NCBI GenBank assembly: GCA_015257125.1
Contig: JABZKU010000020.1
Coordinates: 1-44,397 of the forward strand
Length of the DNA: 44,397 nt
Source of the DNA: Prevotellaceae bacterium
GTDB lineage: Bacteria; Bacteroidota; Bacteroidia; Bacteroidales; Bacteroidaceae
Reading direction: 5' to 3'
Below, in pieces: positions 24,795 through 33,663 of the stretch (position 1 is its first letter; each line of letters opens with the position of its first letter). Below the pieces are notes generated by a model. The model was not told the DNA's origin and searched no databases. It saw only the letters and a list, made by a program, of their open reading frames with translations. Made by a program: the position numbers and the translations under genes.

Positions 24795-25737
24795 GTGCTT
24801 TGTGGTGAGCGTCTTCCTCGCGATTGCGGGGAAAATATCCCTCGTTGGTGCGGCTTCACATGGTCTTGTGCGGTGCCTTCTACCGCTTTGCATGGTGTAG
24901 GGGCAGAAATAGACCGAATTATAGCCCTCATTTCTCTGTCTTTTGTCCTTTGTCCTCGAAATGAAGAGAAGGTTTATGTTTACTTGTGTTACCGTTTTCC
25001 TCCGCTGTGGTGCTCGAAATCTAAACTCCCTTGGCTCTTTTATAAGTGCTGTTTTGTTTATTCTGTTGATAACGAGGTGTTATTCTACTAATGCTATATT
25101 AAAATATAGATAATCAATGATAGTGTTCAGACAAACATAGTGTTATTGAGAATAGTACAAGTAATAAAATGAAAGTAGTAGATAAATCATTTGTAATTAG
25201 TTTGTTCTATAATTTATATGGCGTGTAATATATAGAATAACTCAATTATTCTATTTGTAATCAGGCTATTTCATTGATACTACTCTATTTCTATTGAAAG
25301 ATAGTTGAGTTTCTACTTAAAGAAGAGGGAAGTACATGATAAGTAGTGGGAGTGGTTTTGGAAGTCCACTTGTTTTTGCGAAAAGCCGTGGAGTTTCGTG
25401 CAAAAGTTGTCGGGTCTTATTTTGAACAAGTGGGATTATGTATAATAGTCTGCGCGTTTGATTTTCAGTGTTTCGGCTTTTTGCAGCGCAAGGAGAACTT
25501 CAATAAAGAAGAAAAGGTGTTGCACTCAGAAAGTGGATTGAAGTTCAGTCGGTTGAGGGATATAAAGTGGAGCAGCGCACGACGTCGGCTGTTGCGAGGC
25601 GAAAAGTGGCGCGAAGACCGCCCGGGGAGAGGGAAAGGCGAGGGAAATCGAGAGCAGAATAAGGCCGGAAAGCAAGAAAAAGCGTAGCGGAACGTAAAAA
25701 CGTGAAAGCCGAAGGCATGTAGATGTAATAAAATAAT
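24795..25737. other. Gene-free, AT-rich intergenic stretch between aspC and asnA
   Basis: About 940 bp hold no supported gene. From about 24900 to 25340 the sequence becomes very AT-rich compared with the GC-rich surroundings. It contains a small hairpin (TAGAATA/TATTCTA, 25233-25253) and a minus-strand TATGTTTG at 25139-25132 that could be a promoter by chance. The longest open frames (about 100 codons) lack any recognisable motif. No DnaA-box cluster or tRNA-like structure was seen. Confidence 0.6.
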
Positions 25738-25745
25738 TACTTTTG
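25738..25745 (+). promoter_or_regulatory. -7 element for asnA
   Basis: TACTTTTG matches TAnnTTTG and is followed by CA, as is common in this window. No TTTG is visible 20 bases upstream. The predicted leader before the asnA ATG is about 100 nt long and shows no obvious hairpin. Confidence 0.6.
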
Positions 25746-25852
25746 CACTCAAATTGAAAGCAAGTTGCGAGTTGCTCTCTCTGTTTTGTGTCGATTGTCT
25801 ATTGTTGTTCGGCCGAGGGCGATTCGCAGTGCGCGCTATTCCCTACTTCCCC

Positions 25853-26890
25853 ATGAGCTATCTCATTCCCATTAGCAACTATCGTCCTTTGCTCGACATG
25901 AACGCCACCGAGCAGGGCATTAAAGTCATCAAAGAGTTCTTTGCCGACAATCTTTCGACGGCACTTCGTCTTCGTCGCGTCACCGCTCCGCTGTTTGTGC
26001 TGCGCGGTTTGGGCATCAACGACGACCTGAGCGGCAAGGAACGCGCCGTGAATTTTCCCATCAAAGACCTCGGCGACGCCCGTGCCGAGGTGGTGCATTC
26101 GTTGGCCAAGTGGAAACGCCTCACCCTCGCCGAATATGGCGTGCAACCCGGCTACGGCATCTACACCGACATGAATGCCATCCGCGCCGACGAGGAGTTG
26201 GGCAACATCCACTCGCTCTATGTCGACCAATGGGACTGGGAACGCGTGATTCGCCCCGAAGATCGCACGGTGGAATTCCTGCAAGAAGTGGTTCGTTCGA
26301 TCTATGCCGCGATGCAGCGCACCGAGTATTTGGTGTGCGAGCGTTTCCCGCAACTCCAACCGCAGTTGCCGGCCGAAATCACCTTCATTCACGCCGAAGC
26401 GCTGCGCCAACTTTATCCCACGCTCACGCCCAAAGAGCGTGAAGACGCCATCGTGCGCGAGAAGGGCGCGGTGTTCATCATCGGCATCGGCGGTGCGCTC
26501 GGCGACGGCGAGCCCCACGACCTGCGTGCCCCCGACTATGACGACTATTCCACGGTGTCCTCCCTCGGTCTGGCCGGTTTGAACGGCGACCTGCTCGTGT
26601 GGAACAATGTGCTCGGCCGCGCTTTCGAACTCTCGTCGATGGGTATCCGCGTCGACCGCGAAGCGCTGGAACGTCAGTTGCGCGAGAGCGGCAAGGAAGA
26701 GCGCCGCAGCCTCTATTTCCACAAGCGCCTGCTCGAAGGTTCGCTCCCGTTGAGTGTGGGCGGCGGTATCGGTCAGAGCCGTCTGTGCATGTATTATCTG
26801 CAAAAAGCGCACATCGGCGAGATTCAAGCCTCGATTTGGCCGGAAGACATGCGCCGCGAGTGCGCCGAAATGGGCATAGCGCTGATTTAA
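25853..26890 (+). CDS. asnA: Aspartate--ammonia ligase (asparagine synthetase A)
   Basis: AsnA makes asparagine from aspartate, ammonia and ATP through an aspartyl-adenylate. The 345-residue protein starts MSYLIPISNYRPLLDMNATE at 25853. An upstream in-frame start would add 33 residues unlike the family. Recognisable class-II-synthetase-like blocks are LRLRRVTAPLFVLRGLGIND, VHSLAKWKRLTLAEYGVQPG, DQWDWERVI, AVFIIGIGGALGDGEPHDLRAPDYDDY and the C-terminal SVGGGIGQSRLCMYYLQKAH with the arginine that contacts ATP. Length is standard. The nearest upstream gene is aspC, whose product supplies the aspartate substrate, though a terminator and 1.16 kb separate them. Confidence 0.95.
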   Translation: MSYLIPISNYRPLLDMNATEQGIKVIKEFFADNLSTALRLRRVTAPLFVLRGLGINDDLSGKERAVNFPIKDLGDARAEVVHSLAKWKRLTLAEYGVQPGYGIYTDMNAIRADEELGNIHSLYVDQWDWERVIRPEDRTVEFLQEVVRSIYAAMQRTEYLVCERFPQLQPQLPAEITFIHAEALRQLYPTLTPKEREDAIVREKGAVFIIGIGGALGDGEPHDLRAPDYDDYSTVSSLGLAGLNGDLLVWNNVLGRAFELSSMGIRVDREALERQLRESGKEERRSLYFHKRLLEGSLPLSVGGGIGQSRLCMYYLQKAHIGEIQASIWPEDMRRECAEMGIALI

Positions 26891-26928
26891 GGCGCAGATA
26901 ATTTGCCGCCCCGCAAGAGAATAAAAAT

Positions 26929-26964
26929 GCACCGCGATTCTGTGTGAGTCGCGGTGCCTTGTTT
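26929..26964 (+). terminator. Probable terminator after asnA
   Basis: A 9-bp perfect stem (GCACCGCGA, arms 26929-26937 and 26949-26957) is followed by a short T-rich tail (CTTGTTTTA). It lies about 40 bp past the asnA stop codon. Confidence 0.7.
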
Positions 26965-27099
26965 TATGAAAATGGAGGTTCGTCGGACGAAATCGCCGGA
27001 CAGAGGCTGCCGGGAAGGCCAAAAAACGGCGGCCATGTGAGGAGAATAGGCTAAAAAACGGCGGTTGTTCGCCGTGCGTGCGCCGGTGCGGTCACTTTG

Positions 27100-27131
27100 T
27101 TTGCAGAAGTTATAAGAAATGAGTAATTTTG
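27100..27131 (+). promoter_or_regulatory. Bacteroidetes-type promoter for the SulP transporter
   Basis: TTTG at 27100-27103, a spacer of exactly 20 bases, then TAATTTTG at 27124-27131. Both elements match the consensus fully. Transcription would begin near 27138. Confidence 0.85.
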
Positions 27132-27152
27132 CAACTTCATTTTCCTTACTTG

Positions 27153-27167
27153 CGTACGATTCGTACG
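27153..27167. promoter_or_regulatory. 15-bp palindrome in the SulP leader, possible operator
   Basis: CGTACGATTCGTACG is a perfect 7+1+7 palindrome lying just downstream of the predicted transcription start and 16 bp before the ATG at 27184. Its place suits a repressor site or a small leader hairpin. No regulator is encoded next to it. Confidence 0.4.
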
Positions 27168-27183
27168 TGAAAAACTCGAATAC

Positions 27184-28950
27184 ATGCAAGCGTTTCGTTT
27201 TCGTCCGCGCCTCTTGCGCGATCTTCGCTCCTATCGTCGTTCCGACCTTTCGGCCGATCTGCTCGCCGGTTTGGTGGTGGGCATCGTCGCCCTCCCGTTG
27301 GCGATTGCTTTTGCCATCGCCGCCTCGCCGGGTGGCGATGTGCAGCACACGATCGGCCCGGGTGTGGGCATTCTCACGGCCATTGTGGCCGGCATTGTGA
27401 TCTCGGCATTGGGCGGGAGTCGTGTGCAAATCGGCGGCCCGACGGGGGCTTTCATCGTCATCATCTACGGGGTGGTGGAGCATTTCGCCCTTTCGGGGCT
27501 GTTGGTGGCCACGATGATGGCCGGCCTCTTCCTGGTTTTGCTCGGGATGTTCCGCCTGGGGAGTGTGATCAAGTTCATTCCCTATCCCATTGTGGTCGGT
27601 TTCACCTCCGGTATTGCGCTCACGATTTTCACCACGCAGGTCAAAGATTTCCTCGGTCTGCACATTGAAGGCGCAGTGCCGGCCGATTTTGTCGACAAGT
27701 GGGTGTGCTACGTCCGTCACCTCACGACCGTGAGTTGGGATGCCCTCGCGGTGGCGCTCTCGACGGTGGGAATCATCGTCGGCACGCAGCGCATTTCGAA
27801 GCGCCTGCCCGGTTCGCTGGTGGCCATTGTGGTGACCACGGCCGTTGTGGCGCTGACCAACGGACAGGGTTGGACGCAAATTCCCACCATTGGCGATCGT
27901 TTCGGCGCCATCACCGCCTCGCTGCCGCCCGTCACGGCGTGGCAGCTCGATTGGCACGGCCTGTTCACCGCGCCCGATGGGAGTTTCACCTTCTCGACCC
28001 TCAGCAGGCTGCTGCCCACTGCGCTGGTCATCGCGGTACTCGGTGCCATTGAGAGTCTGCTCTCCGCGACGGTGGCCGACGGTGTGACGGGCGATCGGCA
28101 CGATTCGAACCAAGAACTGGTGGGGCAGGGCATAGCCAATATCGTCGCTCCGCTGTTTGGCGGCATCCCCGCCACGGGGGCCATCGCGCGCACGATGACC
28201 AACATCAACAACGGGGCGCGTACCTGCGTGGCCGGCTTGGTGCATGCGGCGGTGCTGCTCGTTATTTTCCTCGTGGCCATGCCCTTGGCGGCCTATATCC
28301 CCATGGCCTGCCTGGCCGGTGTGCTGGTGGTGGTGAGTTACAACATGAGTCAGTGGCGCACCTTCGCCGCTTTGCTCCACCACCCGAAGAGCGATGTGAC
28401 GGTGTTGCTCATCACGTTTGTGCTGACGGTGGTGTTCGACCTCACGGTGGCCATCGAGGTGGGGCTCGTCATGGCCTGCCTACTCTTTATGCGCCGCATG
28501 GCCGAAACCACCCACCTCTCTGTGCTGACGGGCGAACTCGATCCGAACGACGATCCCGAGCTCGATCTCGAACTGCACGAGGAGTCGCTGACCATTCCCG
28601 AGGGAGTGGAGGTATATGAGATCAACGGCCCCTTCTTTTTCGGTATTGCCAATAGTTTTGAGCAGATGACGGCCGAAATGCAGGATCATCCGGCGATTCG
28701 GGTCATCCGCATGCGCAAGGTGCCGTTCATCGATTCGACCGGTGTGCACAATCTCGAAACCCTCTGCCGTATGAGCCGCCGCGACGGCACGCGTATCATC
28801 CTTTCGGGCGTGCGTCCGGAAGTGCGCGAGGTGTTGTCACGCACGGGCTTCCCGGAACTGATCGGCGAAGGGAACATTTGTTCGCACATCAGCATCGCAC
28901 TGCGCCGTGCCGAGCAGATAGTCGAAGCCCATCGGGGAGCCACGGAATAG
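27184..28950 (+). CDS. SulP-family anion transporter with STAS domain
   Basis: The 588-residue protein has the SulP layout. A short N-terminus leads into SADLLAGLVVGIVALPLAIAFAIA, the sulfate-transporter signature region, then about a dozen to fourteen helices including GGSRVQIGGPTGAFIVIIYG and FVTxGIALTIF-like VGFTSGIALTIFTTQ. The segment TNINNGARTCVAGLVHA is also conserved. From about residue 470 comes the cytoplasmic STAS domain, with VYEINGPFFFGIANSFEQM and VPFIDSTGVHNLETL, where the DST motif is typical. Members carry sulfate, bicarbonate or dicarboxylates by sodium or proton coupling. The substrate cannot be fixed from the sequence, and no sulfate-assimilation or carbonic-anhydrase gene is adjacent. 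The ATG lies 46 bp after the predicted transcription start. Confidence 0.93.
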   Translation: MQAFRFRPRLLRDLRSYRRSDLSADLLAGLVVGIVALPLAIAFAIAASPGGDVQHTIGPGVGILTAIVAGIVISALGGSRVQIGGPTGAFIVIIYGVVEHFALSGLLVATMMAGLFLVLLGMFRLGSVIKFIPYPIVVGFTSGIALTIFTTQVKDFLGLHIEGAVPADFVDKWVCYVRHLTTVSWDALAVALSTVGIIVGTQRISKRLPGSLVAIVVTTAVVALTNGQGWTQIPTIGDRFGAITASLPPVTAWQLDWHGLFTAPDGSFTFSTLSRLLPTALVIAVLGAIESLLSATVADGVTGDRHDSNQELVGQGIANIVAPLFGGIPATGAIARTMTNINNGARTCVAGLVHAAVLLVIFLVAMPLAAYIPMACLAGVLVVVSYNMSQWRTFAALLHHPKSDVTVLLITFVLTVVFDLTVAIEVGLVMACLLFMRRMAETTHLSVLTGELDPNDDPELDLELHEESLTIPEGVEVYEINGPFFFGIANSFEQMTAEMQDHPAIRVIRMRKVPFIDSTGVHNLETLCRMSRRDGTRIILSGVRPEVREVLSRTGFPELIGEGNICSHISIALRRAEQIVEAHRGATE

Positions 28951-29161
28951 AACCTCCGTCTTTTCGATTCCCGCAGTGCCTTGCACACGTGCTTGTGGGG
29001 CGTATATATAATAAGGTGTACGGCCGAACGATGCGCAAAACGTCGTCCAAGACGAATTATGCCCCTTGCTTTGCGACGCCGACCCCGCAGTTGGCGTGCA
29101 AAAGCCGCCTATTTTCACAAATAAACACTCGCGCGCAATGTATTATTGCCGAGTTTGTCGT

Positions 29162-29169
29162 ACTTTTGC
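29162..29169 (+). promoter_or_regulatory. -7 element for the amidase-mlaD operon
   Basis: TACTTTTG matches TAnnTTTG, 72 bp before the chosen amidase ATG at 29242. No TTTG stands 20 bases upstream. The rest of the 291-bp gap after the SulP gene shows nothing else. Confidence 0.6.
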
Positions 29170-29241
29170 TCATCCAGGGTGGTATAAATGCTCGCGCCGC
29201 ACAGAACGCGACCGCCCTTCACTTTGAAAGAACTGATTATT

Positions 29242-31371
29242 ATGCTGATTCACCGTCTGAGAACTGCAGCTTGCCTCATGACGCTCTTCATTTTGCTGAG
29301 TTTCACCTCCGACCCCGCGACTTCCGCGGCGCCGCGAGGCGGTAGTCAGCGCTTTGTCCTCGTTATCGACGCGGGACACGGGGGGAAGGACAACGGTGCT
29401 TCGGGCAAAATCTCGAAAGAGAAGAATATCAACCTCAACATTGCTTTGGCTTTCGGCCGAATGGTGGAAGCCAACTGCCCGGATGTGAAGGTGGTTTACA
29501 CTCGCAAGACCGATGTGTTCGTCACCCTCCAAGGACGCGCGGATATTGCCAACCGCCACAAAGCCAACCTCTTTATTTCGATCCACACCAACTCGATGCC
29601 GCCCGGAGTGACCGCCCCTTCCGGCACAGAAACCTACACGGTGGGTATGCACTCGGGAACAGAAAACCTGGCCGTGGCGAAACGTGAGAACAGTGTCATC
29701 ACGCAGGAAGCCAACTACCGAGCCGTCTACAAAAACTTTGATCCCAACAAATCGGAGAGCTACATTATCTTCGAATTTATGCAGGATCGCAACATGAAAC
29801 AGAGCGTCGAACTGGCGCGGCACATCCAAACGGCTTACGGTAACCAAGGGCGTAAGAACAAAGGAGTGCACCAAGCCGGTTTTCTCGTGCTCCGCGCCAC
29901 GGGCATGCCCTCTGTGCTGACAGAAGTGGGTTTCATCTCGAATCCCGAAGAGGAACGTTTCCTGAATTCCAAAGAGGGCATTCAGAAATTGGCGCGAGCG
30001 TTGTATAAAGGTTTCTGCGCCTATCGCAATCGCCACTATGCTGAAGCCGACCCCGTGTTGCAAGACGCCGCCCCCGTGGGCAGTGAGCGCGCTCTTGCCG
30101 TAGCAGAGGACGCAACGAGTGCACGCGAAGCCGATAGGGCGCTCGCCGTCGACGCGATCAGCGCTCCGGCGCCTGCCGTAGTGGGTGTTGTGCCCGTTGC
30201 CACGCGCGCTTTCCGCGGTGGAAAGCGACCGGTGATGAATCCCGCCGCACCCCAGCGTGCGGTGGCGGCTGTGGTGCCTGCGCCCCCTCCGACGAAAGTC
30301 GTTGAAAAACGCCAAGCCCTGACGGTGGAGCAAACGGCTTTGGCCAATGTTCCCTCTCCGCCGCCCCCGACTCCTGCTCGTCCGATCGTGACGAGCGAAG
30401 ATCGTACCATTCCTTTGCTGGCCGACGCGGTACTCCCCGACGCCGGTGCGAAACATGCTGTCCCTTCTGCCCCGAGCGGCCGCTTTGAACGCGGAACCGA
30501 CGCGGGGCTTCGTCGCGTCGATACGGTGGCTTTGCATACCACTGCTGCGCGAGGAACGGAAATTACGGTCGTTCAGCGTGATGGCGCGCCGACGCAGCCC
30601 AAAACGGTGGAGAAACCGCTGACCATTGTGGTGATTCCCTCGGCCGTGGAGCAGCGTGTGGCGGCCGAAGCCTTGTTGGCGACGAACACCCCCCCGCGCC
30701 AAGCCGTGAATGCCGTCGACGAATTGCCGGCCTCGTTGCCCCACACCGAACAGGTGCATTCGGCTTCGAAGCCCCACACGGTGCCGAAGCATGTGCCCGA
30801 CACCTACACTGCTCCGCTGAAAGGGGCGAAAAAAACAACGGTGGAGCGCCCACTTCCTGCTGCGCAACCGGTGACGCCCGCGAAGACCAAGGCGCAGGAG
30901 GCGAAGAAATCGACCGAAAAGGGCGATCGCGAGAAAAAAGTGGAGCCCAAAGAGGCGAAAAGCGAGAAAAAGGACGCCAAAGCCGTAGCACCGACCGCGA
31001 AACCGACGCAGAAAGAGGCGGCTACGCCTGCGAAGTCGGCTAAACCGGAGGAGAAGAACGCCCAAAACGCCAAGGGCGGCAAGAAGGAAGCGGCTGCGAC
31101 GCCGCGCATCACCTTCAAGGTGCAAATTTTGACCTCCGACAAAAAGTTGGCCGCCGGCGATGCGCGCCTGAAAGGCCTTGCCCCGGTGAGCTTCTACCAC
31201 ATCGGACCGCTGTATCGCTACACTTACGGCAGTTCGAACGACTATGCCGAAATCAAAAAGACGCTCAAAAAAGCGAATGCGCTCTTCCCCAACGCCTTTA
31301 TCGTGGCCTTTGAAGGAGATCAGCGCGTCGAAGATTTGCAAGCGGCCATTCGAAAGTCGCAAACTCAATAA
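29242..31371 (+). CDS. N-acetylmuramoyl-L-alanine amidase with long linker and SPOR-like end
   Basis: The 709-residue exported enzyme cleaves the bond between MurNAc and the stem peptide. The start at 29242 opens a signal peptide (MLIHRLRTAACLMTLFILLS...); an upstream in-frame ATG at 29188 is less likely. The Amidase_3 domain covers about 36 to 265, with zinc ligands His46 (VIDAGHGGKD), Glu60 (ISKEKNINLN) and His115 (FISIHTNS), and catalytic Glu228 (LTEVGFISNPEEE). It has the usual GRADIANRHKANLF block. Residues about 270 to 620 are a low-complexity Ala/Pro/Val then Lys/Glu/Ala linker. The last 85 residues (ITFKVQILTSDKKL ... FPNAFIVAFEG) look like a SPOR-type peptidoglycan-binding domain. 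An MCE-family gene follows after 87 bp, an order known in other Bacteroidetes. Confidence 0.9.
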   Translation: MLIHRLRTAACLMTLFILLSFTSDPATSAAPRGGSQRFVLVIDAGHGGKDNGASGKISKEKNINLNIALAFGRMVEANCPDVKVVYTRKTDVFVTLQGRADIANRHKANLFISIHTNSMPPGVTAPSGTETYTVGMHSGTENLAVAKRENSVITQEANYRAVYKNFDPNKSESYIIFEFMQDRNMKQSVELARHIQTAYGNQGRKNKGVHQAGFLVLRATGMPSVLTEVGFISNPEEERFLNSKEGIQKLARALYKGFCAYRNRHYAEADPVLQDAAPVGSERALAVAEDATSAREADRALAVDAISAPAPAVVGVVPVATRAFRGGKRPVMNPAAPQRAVAAVVPAPPPTKVVEKRQALTVEQTALANVPSPPPPTPARPIVTSEDRTIPLLADAVLPDAGAKHAVPSAPSGRFERGTDAGLRRVDTVALHTTAARGTEITVVQRDGAPTQPKTVEKPLTIVVIPSAVEQRVAAEALLATNTPPRQAVNAVDELPASLPHTEQVHSASKPHTVPKHVPDTYTAPLKGAKKTTVERPLPAAQPVTPAKTKAQEAKKSTEKGDREKKVEPKEAKSEKKDAKAVAPTAKPTQKEAATPAKSAKPEEKNAQNAKGGKKEAAATPRITFKVQILTSDKKLAAGDARLKGLAPVSFYHIGPLYRYTYGSSNDYAEIKKTLKKANALFPNAFIVAFEGDQRVEDLQAAIRKSQTQ

Positions 31372-31458
31372 ATGGGGAGCGACGGTGCGCTTTTGCCGCC
31401 GAAGTTTTCATCCCCTTTTCTAAACAGCCTACACACTAACGCATAACTATTTCTCCTT

Positions 31459-32382
31459 ATGAAAATCTCCAACGAGATTAAAATTGCGCTTACCGCGATT
31501 GCAGCCGGTGTACTCCTCTTCTTGGGTATCAACTTCTTGAAGGGCATCAATGTGTTCAAGTCGAGCAATTCGTACTACGTTCGTTTCAAGGACGCCAAGG
31601 GCTTGACGGTTTCGAGCAAGGTGTTTGCCAACGGCTATCCCGTGGGCACGGTGCGCGACATCGAGTACAACTACGACAACAACAGTGGCGTGGTGGTGCG
31701 CATTGAATTGGACGAGAACATGAGTGTGCCCCGTGGCACGCGCAGTGAGCTGGTCGAAGCGCTGATGGGCGGGGTGACGATGAATCTCCTGCTCGGTTCG
31801 AATCCGGCGGACAACTTGGAACCCTTCGATACGATTCCCGGTGCGGCAGCCACCACCTTGATGGGCGACGCCGGCCAGATGTTGCCCGATGTGCAGCGCA
31901 TGTTGCCCAAACTCGACAGCATTCTTACGAATCTCAACCGCCTCTCGGGGGATCCCGCGCTGCAGCAGACGCTGACCAACGCGGCGGCCATCAGCGAGAA
32001 CCTGAAAACGACAACGGCTCAGCTCGATCGTCTGATGGCGCGCGATGTTCCGCAGTTGATGGCCTCTTTGCATCGCACGGGAGCGAATGCCGAAAAGTTT
32101 TCGGGCAATCTGGCGAAGGTGGATGTGCAGCAAACGATGGATCGCGTGAACACCACGCTGGCCAACGCGCAGCAACTCTCCGGACAGCTCAATACGATGG
32201 TGGGCGACCTGAACCAAAAACTCAATTCGCGCGACAACAACCTCGGCGCCTTCCTTTCGGATCGCGTGCTCTACGATCGTTTGAACCGTACGGCCACGAG
32301 TGCCGATTCGCTCCTCATCGATCTCAAAGCACATCCGAAGCGCTATGTGCATTTCTCCATCTTCGGTCGAAAGGGTAACTGA
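31459..32382 (+). CDS. MlaD/MCE-family lipid transport protein
   Basis: The 307-residue protein has one N-terminal membrane helix (about 8 to 27, IALTAIAAGVLLFLGINFL) and an MCE domain (about 37 to 115) with YYVRFKDAKGLTVSSKVFANGYPVG and the closing RGTRSELVEALMGG. The rest is long and helical with many Asn, Gln and Leu (about 130 to 260), as expected for an MCE tube or needle. MlaD proteins bind phospholipids in the periplasm and work with an ABC permease and ATPase (MlaE, MlaF) to move lipid between membranes. Those partners are not in this window. It lies 87 bp after the amidase gene and a strong terminator follows, so the two form an operon. Confidence 0.9.
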   Translation: MKISNEIKIALTAIAAGVLLFLGINFLKGINVFKSSNSYYVRFKDAKGLTVSSKVFANGYPVGTVRDIEYNYDNNSGVVVRIELDENMSVPRGTRSELVEALMGGVTMNLLLGSNPADNLEPFDTIPGAAATTLMGDAGQMLPDVQRMLPKLDSILTNLNRLSGDPALQQTLTNAAAISENLKTTTAQLDRLMARDVPQLMASLHRTGANAEKFSGNLAKVDVQQTMDRVNTTLANAQQLSGQLNTMVGDLNQKLNSRDNNLGAFLSDRVLYDRLNRTATSADSLLIDLKAHPKRYVHFSIFGRKGN

Positions 32383-32389
32383 TTTTCGA

Positions 32390-32434
32390 AACAGCGACAG
32401 CATCAATAATTGGATGTTGTCGCTGTTTTGCTTT
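32390..32434 (+). terminator. Intrinsic terminator after the amidase-mlaD operon
   Basis: A 15-bp stem with one wobble pair (arms 32390-32404 and 32413-32427, loop AATAATTG) runs into TTTTGCTTTT. It lies just past the mlaD stop codon. Confidence 0.88.
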
Positions 32435-32588
32435 TGGGGAGGGACTATACGACCGCGCCCCTGGGGTGAACGCAGCGGGAGGACGTGGGGACTTTCCGCG
32501 TGAGTAATGCCGTATGTTGTTTTGTTTTCGAAGGAGGATAGGGGATGTGCTGTATTTGAGGGATTATGATGTTAAATCTTTGGCGGTA

Positions 32589-32620
32589 TTTGGATTGTGT
32601 GTTGAAAAGAAATATCTTTG
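32589..32620 (+). promoter_or_regulatory. Bacteroidetes-type promoter for the lipoprotein gene
   Basis: TTTG at 32589-32592, exactly 20 bases, then TATCTTTG at 32613-32620. The downstream gene starts at 32830, so the leader would be about 200 nt. The 447-bp gap (32383 to 32829) holds the terminator, this promoter and that leader; no small gene is supported in it. Confidence 0.75.
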
Positions 32621-32829
32621 CAGCGTATAAAATAGAGTGAAAAGAATTTATGTTGTCTGTATCTTGTGCTTCGACTCTCCGTTGGATTGATGCAGATGTT
32701 TGCTTGTGATTTTGGAGTGATCCCTTGGGTTGGAGTGCTTCTAAACCAAGTGACTTTCCTAATAAGCGCATGAGCTTTTCGTATGATGTAAGCATCTGGA
32801 GATTCTCTCCGAAAAAATAAGCATTCCTG

Positions 32830-33663
32830 ATGAAACAAATTATTTATTTCCTTTTTCTGTGTTTTGCGCTCTCCCTGATTGCGTGCGATGACCGAATAGA
32901 TGATTCGCGTAAATCGGATTTTCATGGAGACACCCTCGTATCCATTGCGTGGAACTATCCCCTCATCATGGAACATCACTATAGTACGCATCTTTTCAAC
33001 GAGGGGCTAACACGCCGTGTTCCGGTCGTTCCCCGTTCGTGGAGCGGAAAGTGGAGTGGGCTCTACGTCATTGATCCGGAAGTCAAAGGAGTGTACGTTC
33101 GTAGGAAGGCCGATACTTGTCTTCTCATGGAGGTGACCGTGCTCGGCGATACGATAGATCGGCGTAAAAAAGAATTTGACGACTACAAAAAGACCAGCTT
33201 GCGCCTCACCGGAGAATCTCCTGTCCGTACCACCCCCGTGCTTTGCGGTGTAGATCGGCTTGAAGCCATCGGCACACATCGAGAAACGGGTGAAGAGGAA
33301 GTTGTTGGGGATTGGTTGCAGCTTCGATTGCGCAGGACCTTGAGTGAAGGTTCCAGTCCGTTGGCAGAGAACAAAGTCCGTTGGGTGGCTTGCGAGTCGT
33401 CTCTTGAGATTTCGCGGGCTTACCTCGCGCGGGTAGGCTGGCTCAACCCGTATACGGAAGCCGGTGAACTGGAACCGCGGATAAAAATATACGTCCCTCT
33501 GCGAATTTGTCGTGCCTATGATCGTATGCGCGTGGGACTGCTGTTGGTCAATCGGCAGAAGTTGGTTTTCGAAATCCGTAACCCCGACCTCACCACGCTG
33601 ACGCCGGAAGGCTTCAAGGTCTATCAAAAAGAATGGATGACCAAAGAAGATGTGTTGCTGTAG
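32830..33663 (+). CDS. Hypothetical lipoprotein
   Basis: The 277-residue protein starts MKQIIYFLFLCFALSLIACDD, a lipoprotein signal peptide with lipobox LIAC and the acylated Cys at residue 19. Asp residues at +2 and +3 after the Cys are compatible with several destinations in Bacteroidetes. The mature protein has no repeats or membrane helix and no motif I recognise. It contains short beta-like stretches (SGLYVIDPEVKGVYV, CLLMEVTVLGDTI) and ends LTPEGFKVYQKEWMTKEDVLL. It stands alone between a terminator and tRNA-Gln, with a promoter about 200 bp upstream. The local leader is more AT-rich than neighbouring genes. No function can be assigned. Confidence 0.75.
   Translation: MKQIIYFLFLCFALSLIACDDRIDDSRKSDFHGDTLVSIAWNYPLIMEHHYSTHLFNEGLTRRVPVVPRSWSGKWSGLYVIDPEVKGVYVRRKADTCLLMEVTVLGDTIDRRKKEFDDYKKTSLRLTGESPVRTTPVLCGVDRLEAIGTHRETGEEEVVGDWLQLRLRRTLSEGSSPLAENKVRWVACESSLEISRAYLARVGWLNPYTEAGELEPRIKIYVPLRICRAYDRMRVGLLLVNRQKLVFEIRNPDLTTLTPEGFKVYQKEWMTKEDVLL

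Noticed and set aside
24777..25091. Plus-strand open frame of 104 codons after aspC
   Set aside because: It starts inside the aspC terminator hairpin and shows no protein-like pattern.
24900..25340. Replication origin in the AT-rich gap
   Set aside because: No cluster of TTATCCACA-like DnaA boxes and no dnaA or dnaN gene nearby.
25346..25687. Plus-strand open frame of 113 codons in the gap before asnA
   Set aside because: No signal, domain or conserved pattern, no promoter element in front, and the end is a run of charged residues typical of chance frames.
29170..31368. Minus-strand open frame of 732 codons opposite the amidase gene
   Set aside because: It is rich in Arg, Gly and His, as expected for the complement of the low-complexity linker, and the plus strand has a full amidase domain.
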